From the NCBI GenBank assembly GCA_009695405.1, contig SIAZ01000182.1, positions 1 to 7,242 of the forward strand: a stretch of DNA of 7,242 nt, given 5' to 3'. This document shows, piece after piece, positions 1-4,623 of the stretch; within the stretch, counting starts at the first letter, position 1; each line of letters begins with the position of its first letter. The translations under genes and the position numbers were made by a program. A model generated the notes under the pieces. It was not told where the DNA came from and did no database searches. It saw nothing but the letters and a program-made list of their open reading frames with translations. This DNA is from Pedosphaera sp. GTDB lineage: Bacteria > Verrucomicrobiota > Verrucomicrobiia > Limisphaerales > UBA9464.

Positions 1-88
1 TTGAGAGTCCCGAGCTTTTGAATTCAGTGATTAGCAGTTGGATTTCAGCAAGACCACGCCGCTTCCGAGACGGTTTAATTGAGTTCAT
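1..88 (-). CDS. tnpA: IS66-family accessory protein TnpA, N-terminal fragment (truncated by window edge)
   Basis: An ATG at 86-88 opens a frame that runs off the left edge after 29 complete codons. The peptide has a basic start (PSRKRRGLAEI) followed by an amphipathic stretch ending ITEFKSSGLS. This is the pattern of IS66 TnpA-type accessory proteins, where a basic RRR segment precedes an 'EI..L..EFE.SGLS' helix that leads into a helix-turn-helix. In full elements tnpA is followed by tnpB and the DDE transposase tnpC, all needed for transposition; none of these is visible here. The frame starts 60 bases inside the element end marked by GTAAGCG. Recognition rests on a short peptide, so a different IS accessory protein with the same fold is possible. 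Confidence 0.6.
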   Translation of the reverse strand, partial: MNSIKPSRKRRGLAEIQLLITEFKSSGLS

Positions 89-148
89 TCGCTCAGGCTA
101 AACCCAAGGAAGGCGAATTGGGAACCATGGGGTTCGGCGTACGCTTAC
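1..148 (-). mobile_element. End of an IS66-family insertion sequence (partial; continues beyond the left edge)
   Basis: ArsA homology stops abruptly at 148/149. Read on the minus strand, the sequence from 148 begins GTAAGCGTACGCC, and a GTAA(GCG) start is the hallmark of IS66-family terminal inverted repeats. About 60 bases later (ATG at 88) an ORF opens whose first residues resemble the IS66 accessory protein TnpA. A short leader and then tnpA is the usual layout of one end of an IS66 element. The element is inserted in the same orientation as the ars operon. IS66 elements usually make 8-bp target duplications, so the inner copy would be TGTAGACC at 149-156; the other copy lies outside the window. 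The motif and the homology break are seen directly. The family name is inferred from the terminus plus 29 residues of tnpA. Confidence 0.7.
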
Positions 149-755
149 TGTAGACCGCTCGTTGTCGGCTTAGCCCCGCTAAGGGGCCGAGGCAAGAGAG
201 GTGACCTGAGGCGGTACTAATAAACTGACTCCAAGCTTGAGTTAGACCCATCAAACGGAGGGTGTGCCCAGTGGGAGCGGTATCAAAAACCAAATGATCA
301 AAGTGCCGAGTCGTCTCCGGATTTCCAATGAGCCCTGTAAATTCATCAAAGGCGGCGATCTCGACGGTACAAGAGCCGGATAATTGTTCTTCCATACTGC
401 GAAGTGCCGACTCTGGGAGCAGGCCTCGCCTCGGCCCAATTAGCCGTTCTCGATAAGCTGCCGCTGCCGCTAAGGGACTAATGTTTAAAGCGTGTAGTTC
501 GGTTACTCCGTCGACAGGTAAGGGAGCGCTGGTTAATCGGGTTTGGAGGACTTCGTCGAGGTTAGAGGCAGGATCTGTGCTGATGAGTAAGACACTTCGA
601 CCGGCGTTGGCTAGGAACAGAGCCGTGGCACAGGACAAAGAGGTCTTCCCGACACCGCCTTTCCCGGTTAAAAAAGATACGGGGTCGCCGTCGTTAGATT
701 GGGAGAATAAAGAGGGAAATTCACTCGGTTGATATGTCGGCACCTTCGTCGGCAC
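93..755 (-). CDS. arsA: Arsenical pump-driving ATPase ArsA, 3'-truncated by IS insertion (likely non-functional)
   Basis: ArsA hydrolyses ATP to energise the arsenite/antimonite efflux membrane protein (ArsB or Acr3). Visible motifs are the Walker A/P-loop GKGGVGKTS (31-39), STDPAS (59-64), EQLSGSCT with a metal-ligand Cys (129, equivalent to E. coli Cys113), EIAAFDEFTG, the signature DTAPTGHT (158-165), and a second ligand Cys in SCLGP (188, equivalent to Cys172). ArsA similarity ends near residue 202 (position 149). The last 17 residues, down to the stop at 93-95, come from the inserted IS66-like element. Bacterial ArsA usually has about 580 residues in two halves, or about 300 in single-domain forms, so at least a third of the protein is missing. 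The start is GTG at 755 (GTG at 743 is also possible), overlapping arsD by up to 35 bases. No clear ribosome site precedes either start. Efflux would have to run on the carrier alone or on another ArsA copy. Confidence 0.9.
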   Translation of the reverse strand: MPTKVPTYQPSEFPSLFSQSNDGDPVSFLTGKGGVGKTSLSCATALFLANAGRSVLLISTDPASNLDEVLQTRLTSAPLPVDGVTELHALNISPLAAAAAYRERLIGPRRGLLPESALRSMEEQLSGSCTVEIAAFDEFTGLIGNPETTRHFDHLVFDTAPTGHTLRLMGLTQAWSQFISTASGHLSCLGPLAGLSRQRAVYSKRTPNPMVPNSPSLGLA

Positions 756-1065
756 CCGCGGAAGCCGATTTCAAGAGAGCCTCGTTTTCCGCTGCGGTTG
801 GGTAACGACCCTTCAAATACACAGCCCCGTCGACTAGTACCACCGGTAGAACTTCCACTCCGTCGACGTCTAGGAGTGCTTTTACTAGAGGATGCTGGAC
901 GAAAGCCATCGGTTGTTGCCCCAGGTTGTATCGATAAATAGTGACACCCTTTCGTCCGAGTCCGTTAAGAAGGGCGGCATAATTCACCAATACAGGATCT
1001 ATTCCACTGCCGCAGAGGCCGGTGGAACAACACATCGGCGGATCGTAGGATTCAAAGGTCTTCAT
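721..1065 (-). CDS. arsD: Arsenite metallochaperone / transcriptional repressor ArsD
   Basis: ArsD carries As(III)/Sb(III) to ArsA in the cytosol, raising the pump's affinity, and can act as a weak second repressor of the operon. The protein has 114 residues from the ATG at 1065. The diagnostic N-terminal MCCSTGLCG places Cys12, Cys13 and Cys18 exactly as in E. coli ArsD. The family stretches YNLGQQPMAFVQ, VLPVVLVDG and GRYPTAAE follow. The vicinal Cys pairs at the C-terminus of plasmid R773 ArsD are absent; those are known to be dispensable for chaperone function. A longer GTG start at 1116 overlaps the arsC stop (TAGTG) and would add 17 unconserved residues; I prefer the ATG because it aligns with known ArsD. 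It lies between arsC and arsA, and its 3' end overlaps arsA. With arsA broken, it has lost its partner in this operon. Confidence 0.93.
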   Translation of the reverse strand: MKTFESYDPPMCCSTGLCGSGIDPVLVNYAALLNGLGRKGVTIYRYNLGQQPMAFVQHPLVKALLDVDGVEVLPVVLVDGAVYLKGRYPTAAENEALLKSASAGADEGADISTE

Positions 1066-1115
1066 TGGGTCGAAGTGAAAGGCGAGAAAAAGGGGTGAGG
1101 AGGGATCAGGTCCCA

Positions 1116-1571
1116 CTAAACTGAAACCGCAGGAGTTGATTTAAGTTGGTCCCGACGTCCGATGGCGTAGGCAGTAAAAATGCGAGAGATTTCGTCGCGT
1201 ACACGCCGGAAAGCCAGAAGTTTTTCTGTCTCAGTTCCTTGAGCATGCGCCGGATCATCAAAGCCCCAATGATGTCGATTTAATTGTCCCGGATAGATGG
1301 GACAAACTTGATCGGCATTCCCGCAAATGGTGATCACTGTCTCAACGGATCTAGCCAAGAAAAGGTCCATGTGTTTGGAGGTATGTTTGGAAATATCGAT
1401 CCCGATCTCTTCCATTACTTGAATGGCTAAGGGGTGCACGTATCCCGCCGGCTTTGAACCTGCACTTTGGACGTCAAGAGTCTCACAGGCGACGGATCGA
1501 AGGATGCCTTCGGCAAGGTGACTACGACAGGAGTTGCCGGTGCAAAGAATGAGGACAGTGGGTTTATTCAT
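1116..1571 (-). CDS. arsC: Arsenate reductase ArsC, thioredoxin-coupled (low-molecular-weight tyrosine phosphatase fold)
   Basis: Reduces As(V) to As(III) in the cytosol through a Cys relay regenerated by thioredoxin. The protein has 151 residues from the ATG at 1571. The phosphatase-type P-loop CTGNSCRS starts at Cys10 with Cys15 inside it. The redox pair is Cys83 and Cys90 in TICGNADQVCPI, followed by HHWGFDDPA, whose Asp is the general acid. This matches the Staphylococcus aureus pI258 enzyme (Cys10, 15, 82, 89) almost residue for residue and excludes the glutaredoxin-type ArsC of R773. A longer frame opening at 1646 would add 25 residues inside arsR; the ATG places the P-loop at the usual distance from the N-terminus. 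The start overlaps the arsR end by 8 bases, which suggests translational coupling. No SD-like sequence is seen. The C-terminal tail after FTAYAIGRR is a little longer than usual. Confidence 0.95.
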   Translation of the reverse strand: MNKPTVLILCTGNSCRSHLAEGILRSVACETLDVQSAGSKPAGYVHPLAIQVMEEIGIDISKHTSKHMDLFLARSVETVITICGNADQVCPIYPGQLNRHHWGFDDPAHAQGTETEKLLAFRRVRDEISRIFTAYAIGRRDQLKSTPAVSV

Positions 1572-1986
1572 GAGATTTTCTACCCGTTTCTGAGGTGGAA
1601 GATCGAGTGAGACGTTTGAAAGAAGTTGGCTTTGAAAGGGTGTCAACCCAACAACAACTCGAGCGGCAAGCCTTGAGCTTTATCAGGTCAGCCTTGAGTT
1701 CAGTCGATACGCTTGCGCACTCGCGGAGACAACGTAACTGCCAATCCAATTCTGTTGGATGCGGAGCAGTTATAGAATAAATCATCCATTGTTGGTAACG
1801 CTGGGCGGTGACTAATCCGTGTCGACGCAGATAAGACAGGTGTTTAGAAGCCGCGACTTGGCCCAATCCAAGGACTTCTTGAACGTGATACACACAGAGC
1901 GGCGCGTGGTCTAGCAGGCTCATAATGCGCAAGCGGCTGATGTCGCCAAGACACCGGTAAATTTCAATGAGCCCTTGAGCGCGCAT
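1564..1986 (-). CDS. arsR: ArsR/SmtB-family arsenic-responsive repressor
   Basis: A winged-helix repressor that should leave DNA when it binds As(III)/Sb(III), and the first gene of the operon. It has 140 residues from the ATG at 1986. The core is IYRCLGDISRLRIMSLL, then the recognition region VQEVLGLGQVAASKHLSYLRRHGLV and the wing AQRYQQWMIYSI. The classic ELCVCDL metal motif is replaced by PLCVYHVQ, leaving one Cys (31) in that helix. Other Cys residues sit at 12, 86 and 90 (CLREC) and in the C-terminal cluster CRSSCC (107, 111, 112). This hints at a ligand set of the C-terminal type known from Acidithiobacillus ArsR. A TTG start at 2025 would include the -35 box TTGACA in the coding region and is rejected. 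The last codons overlap arsC. Regulation is probably autogenous through the palindrome at 2001-2016. Confidence 0.92.
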   Translation of the reverse strand: MRAQGLIEIYRCLGDISRLRIMSLLDHAPLCVYHVQEVLGLGQVAASKHLSYLRRHGLVTAQRYQQWMIYSITAPHPTELDWQLRCLRECASVSTELKADLIKLKACRSSCCWVDTLSKPTSFKRLTRSSTSETGRKSHE

Positions 1987-1997
1987 AATTGAATTTG

Positions 1998-2025
1998 ATA
2001 ATTCCTTATGAGGAATATATGTCAA
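1998..2025 (-). promoter_or_regulatory. ars operon promoter with a perfect -35 box
   Basis: On the minus strand a perfect -35 box TTGACA lies at 2025-2020. Sixteen bases on, AATTAT (2003-1998; 4 of 6 matches to TATAAT) is a possible -10 box. Transcription would then start about 5 bases before the arsR ATG at 1986, giving an almost leaderless mRNA. An alternative -10, TATATT at 2019-2014, is a better match but has no good -35 at the right distance. The box choice is inference; the TTGACA is seen directly. Confidence 0.55.
2001..2016. promoter_or_regulatory. Putative ArsR operator (perfect inverted repeat)
   Basis: ATTCCT-TATG-AGGAAT is a perfect 6-bp inverted repeat with a 4-base centre. It lies between the -35 and -10 positions of the proposed ars promoter, 15 bases upstream of the arsR start. 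ArsR/SmtB repressors bind short AT-rich dyads overlapping their own promoters, so autoregulation here is the natural reading. It is also close enough to the pyrD start to affect divergent transcription, though nothing shows that directly. Confidence 0.55.
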
Positions 2026-2062
2026 GATCAGCCTGACTGTGGAATTCGGTTACGACTTTGTG

Positions 2063-2068
2063 TATACT
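2063..2068 (+). promoter_or_regulatory. Possible -10 box of the pyrD promoter
   Basis: TATACT matches TATAAT at 5 of 6 positions and ends 10 bases before the ATG at 2079. That predicts a leader of only about 3-4 bases, so an essentially leaderless message. The -35 position at 2040-2045 (TGGAAT, 17-base spacing) is poor, so the call rests on the -10 alone. Confidence 0.35.
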
Positions 2069-2078
2069 GTCGCGGTTC

Positions 2079-3179
2079 ATGAGTTGGCTGTACCGCACTT
2101 TGGCCCGTCCCCTGTTGTTTTCTCAGGAATCCGAGGCTGTTCATAATCGTACTTTGGCGCTGCTTGCAGCGGCCAGTCGCATTGGTTTAGCACGCGACTT
2201 GGTCGCAGCGATCTGCGACGTGCCTGATTTACCTGTCCGGACTTTGGGATTGGTCTTCCCTAATCCGATCGGGTTGGCGGGTGGCATGGATAAGCAAGGA
2301 GCGGCTGTACCGATGTGGAGGGCTATGGGCTTTGGATTCAGTGAACTGGGCGGGGTTACTTGGGAGGCCCAACCGGGGAATCCAGCGCCACGTATGTTCC
2401 GTTGCGAGCCGGATGCCGCTTTGGTTAACCGTATGGGATTTAACAACGGCGGGGCTTCGGCTCTTGCTGTTCGACTTCAAGAGTGGCGCACCGCTGGGCT
2501 TTGGCCGGCGCATCCGGTGGGAATCAACTTGGGTAAATCGAAAAGGACACCTCTCCAAGAAGCTGCGGGCGATTACGCCGCTTCATTTCGTGTCCTCTGG
2601 GGCTTAGCTGATTTTTTTGTGGTCAATGTGAGCTCGCCGAATACGCCCAATCTTCGTCAGTTACAGGATCGCGACGCTTTAAACGAAATTCTGAAAGCAC
2701 TTCAGTTGATCAATTTAGAATTGGCTCAAGGCGGATCTGGAAAACCGCTGCTAGTGAAAGTGGCCCCCGATCTTACATTGGAGGCACTTGACGAAATTGC
2801 AGGGCTGGTGGAACAGCGTGGAATCGCCGGATTGGTCGCCACGAACACGACCGTGACTCGACCAACGATGCAGGATTATCAAGCTCAACGAATTTATCGA
2901 GAAGCGGGTGGGCTTAGCGGGCGGCCCCTTGCTGGGCGCAGTACCGAGGTGATTCGCCATCTTTATCGTCAAACCCGAGGTCGGGTTCCCATCATTGGCG
3001 TGGGCGGTGTTTTTGATGCGGCGGATGCTTGGGAAAAGGTAACAGCCGGTGCGACTTTGGTGCAGACCTATACGGGTTTGGTGTACGAAGGTCCTGGGAT
3101 TGCTGGGGCTATTGTGACCGGGTTAATTGACCGCCTCGGAGGTGCACGTTGGGAGCAAGTTGTGGGTTGCGCGGCCTAA
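2079..3179 (+). CDS. pyrD: Dihydroorotate dehydrogenase (quinone), class 2
   Basis: Oxidises dihydroorotate to orotate with FMN and passes the electrons to membrane quinone (fourth step of de novo UMP synthesis). The protein has 366 residues, slightly longer than E. coli PyrD (336). The N-terminal part (1-40, LYRTLARPLLF...AVHNRTLALL) is the helical membrane-association segment specific to class 2. The barrel then shows NPIGLAGGMDKQG (62-74), PRMFR, NRMGFNN (117-123), GINLGKSK (148-155) and VNVSSPNTPNLR with catalytic Ser186, where class 1 enzymes have Cys. The FMN-site motifs are VKVAPDL (Lys227), ATNTT (254-258), GGLSGRPL and PIIGVGGV. An upstream TTG at 2058 would add 7 residues; the ATG is preferred because the added residues are not conserved and a -10-like box lies inside them. 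It is divergent from arsR across 92 bases, and the next gene starts 2 bases after its stop. Confidence 0.96.
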   Translation: MSWLYRTLARPLLFSQESEAVHNRTLALLAAASRIGLARDLVAAICDVPDLPVRTLGLVFPNPIGLAGGMDKQGAAVPMWRAMGFGFSELGGVTWEAQPGNPAPRMFRCEPDAALVNRMGFNNGGASALAVRLQEWRTAGLWPAHPVGINLGKSKRTPLQEAAGDYAASFRVLWGLADFFVVNVSSPNTPNLRQLQDRDALNEILKALQLINLELAQGGSGKPLLVKVAPDLTLEALDEIAGLVEQRGIAGLVATNTTVTRPTMQDYQAQRIYREAGGLSGRPLAGRSTEVIRHLYRQTRGRVPIIGVGGVFDAADAWEKVTAGATLVQTYTGLVYEGPGIAGAIVTGLIDRLGGARWEQVVGCAA

Positions 3180-3181
3180 CA

Positions 3182-4381
3182 ATGAGCGAAGTTCAACCGA
3201 TTCTTTTCGTGGTGCTGAGCGGCCTCGGGGTACTCAGTTTCTTGAGTGTCGTTTGGCAGTTTCTTGTTGCTTGTCGGTTCCCTTTGCATCAACGCAACTC
3301 TGTTGTCGGCTTTACGCCAGGGCTGACCCTTCTTAAACCCCTGAGGGGTTGTGATGCCCATACACGAGCTTGTCTTCAAAGTTGGCTTCAACAGGTGTAT
3401 TTTGGGCCCATCCAGATTCTATTCCTCGTACAAGATCCAGCAGATCCTGTTTGTGACTGTGTCCGGACTCTTCTGTTGGAATTCCCTTTAGCGAACGCTC
3501 GATTGCACCTTTTTCAGGGAATCTCAGGAGCGAACGGCAAAGCCTCACAGCTTGCTGGAGCCGAGGCGTACATCGAACACGGTCTGGTTTTGGTCAGTGA
3601 TGCCGATGTGCGAGTGTCACCTGATTTTCTTGCCCAGATGGTCTTTCCGATGGGGGATTGTCAGGTCGGGCTAGTGAACTGTTTTTATCGGTTGGCTAAT
3701 CCGATAAACAACGCCATGAAATGGGAAGCCATCGCCATCAATGCCGACTTTTGGAGTCAAGTTCTTCAATCGCGTATGCTGGCACCTCTCGATTTTGCTC
3801 TCGGTGCCGCCCTTTTAGTTCGGCGAACTGCCCTCGATGAAATTGGAGGGTTTCGTAGTTTAACTGAGTATTTAGCCGACGATTTTCAACTCGGTCATCG
3901 CATTGCCAATCAGGGCCATCGTATCGAAATAGCCTCACTCGTGGTTGACTGCTTCGAATTACCCTCCGGATGGGGGGCGGTTTGGTTACATCAACTCCGT
4001 TGGAATCGGACCATCCGTGTCTGTCGCCCTTTTCCTTACGCTGCTAGTATTTTTGCCAACGGCACTTTTTGGCCTCTGCTCGCGAGTCTAGCTGCAGGTT
4101 TAACCACTTCCGTTTCTCAGACTCAGTTTATCCAGTTAACCTCAGTAATGGTGGGCTTTATCGGCCTGCGTGCGGTGATGGCTCGTAGCCTCGCCCAAAG
4201 ACTTGCCGCACAGCCGGGGCGCGCGATTGATTCTTATCGGTTCATTCTCTGGATGGCACCGTTGAAAGATCTGCTGGGGGTGCTTATTTGGATCGCAGCG
4301 TTCCTCGGAAACCATGTGGTCTGGCGCGGGATAGTTTATCGCGTCAAAGGCGATGGGCGCCTGACGCCGTTGAATCATTGA
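3182..4381 (+). CDS. Membrane glycosyltransferase of the ceramide glucosyltransferase / HpnI type (GT21-like)
   Basis: A probable inner-membrane lipid glycosyltransferase of 399 residues. One N-terminal membrane segment (about 7-30) precedes the cytosolic GT-A domain, and two or three hydrophobic segments follow near 296-335 and 355-382. Catalytic landmarks are LKPLRGCD (D1, Asp58), LVSDADVRV (Asp140, Asp142), LGAALLVRR, LADDFQLG (D3, Asp233/Asp234) and HQLRWNRTIR (270-279). The last matches the (Q/R)xxRW acceptor motif but with His in the first place, as I recall for bacterial HpnI-like members. HpnI proteins glycosylate lipids in hopanoid-associated loci, while GT21 enzymes glucosylate ceramide; the acceptor here cannot be told from sequence. 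No other hopanoid gene is visible. The ATG lies 2 bases after the pyrD stop, suggesting co-transcription. A longer frame from 3149 runs inside pyrD and is not preferred. The stop overlaps the convergent rhomboid end. Confidence 0.87.
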   Translation: MSEVQPILFVVLSGLGVLSFLSVVWQFLVACRFPLHQRNSVVGFTPGLTLLKPLRGCDAHTRACLQSWLQQVYFGPIQILFLVQDPADPVCDCVRTLLLEFPLANARLHLFQGISGANGKASQLAGAEAYIEHGLVLVSDADVRVSPDFLAQMVFPMGDCQVGLVNCFYRLANPINNAMKWEAIAINADFWSQVLQSRMLAPLDFALGAALLVRRTALDEIGGFRSLTEYLADDFQLGHRIANQGHRIEIASLVVDCFELPSGWGAVWLHQLRWNRTIRVCRPFPYAASIFANGTFWPLLASLAAGLTTSVSQTQFIQLTSVMVGFIGLRAVMARSLAQRLAAQPGRAIDSYRFILWMAPLKDLLGVLIWIAAFLGNHVVWRGIVYRVKGDGRLTPLNH

Positions 4382-4617
4382 ATCCTTAACAGAGTCTGTC
4401 CCCAAGCAACGATTACGAGTGTCACATAGGCAATGCCGAGTTGGCTGTCCCAACGGTTCCAAGAAAGCAAAGCCCCGACCGCGCCCAATCCTAGACCGAA
4501 AAAAAAGCCGCCAAAATGGGCTAACACATCGGCACGAGGGTCGACGCCGATAATCAGAAAAAGAAAAATACCCGCCCCGATACGGGTTACCAGCCAGCGT
4601 GTTGCGTGACGGTTCAT
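4375..4617 (-). CDS. Rhomboid protease, C-terminal part carrying the catalytic His (separated by an in-frame TGA)
   Basis: This 80-residue frame continues the rhomboid fold of the ORF at 4621-5283 in the same reading frame, with one TGA and one CAG codon between them. It holds membrane segment 5 (about 9-24), the catalytic-His helix DVLAHFGGFFFGLGLG (His34 in AHxxG, equivalent to GlpG His254), and a further hydrophobic helix (about 60-78). Alone it lacks the nucleophile. An ATG sits 3 bases after the TGA (TGACAGATG), so re-initiation could make it as a separate chain, but no strong ribosome site precedes it. The 3' end overlaps the stop of the convergent glycosyltransferase gene by 7 bases. 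The most economical reading is one rhomboid gene broken by a nonsense mutation. A two-chain or read-through protease is the alternative. Confidence 0.75.
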   Translation of the reverse strand: MNRHATRWLVTRIGAGIFLFLIIGVDPRADVLAHFGGFFFGLGLGAVGALLSWNRWDSQLGIAYVTLVIVAWGQTLLRIQ

Positions 4618-4623
4618 CTGTCA
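4607..4623 (-). other. In-frame TGA separating the two rhomboid halves, with a small overlapping hairpin
   Basis: On the minus strand the codons are ACA GGT TGA CAG ATG AAC, all in one frame; the TGA is at 4623-4621. From the TGA onward the RNA can form a short imperfect stem, UGACAG / CCGUCA with one A-C mismatch, whose loop carries the AUG. TGA followed by C is a known leaky context. The other TGA codons in the window are ordinary gene ends, so a genome-wide reassignment is unlikely. The stem is short and may be chance. Confidence 0.5.

Noticed and set aside
481..732. Plus-strand open frame opposite arsA
   Set aside because: It lies entirely antisense to clearly conserved arsA codons and shows no recognisable motif.
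1987..2025. Start of arsR at TTG 2025
   Set aside because: It would put the TTGACA box and the operator dyad inside the coding region; the ATG at 1986 fits the family's N-terminus.
2229..2558. Minus-strand open frames opposite pyrD, and the plus-strand frame at 2281-2607
   Set aside because: They are other-frame shadows of the strongly conserved PyrD barrel.
4621..4623. Genome-wide reassignment of TGA, or selenocysteine at the rhomboid stop
   Set aside because: The arsD, glycosyltransferase, PLC-like and HAD genes all end naturally at TGA. The site in rhomboids is a non-catalytic loop where Cys is not expected, and no convincing SECIS-like structure follows.
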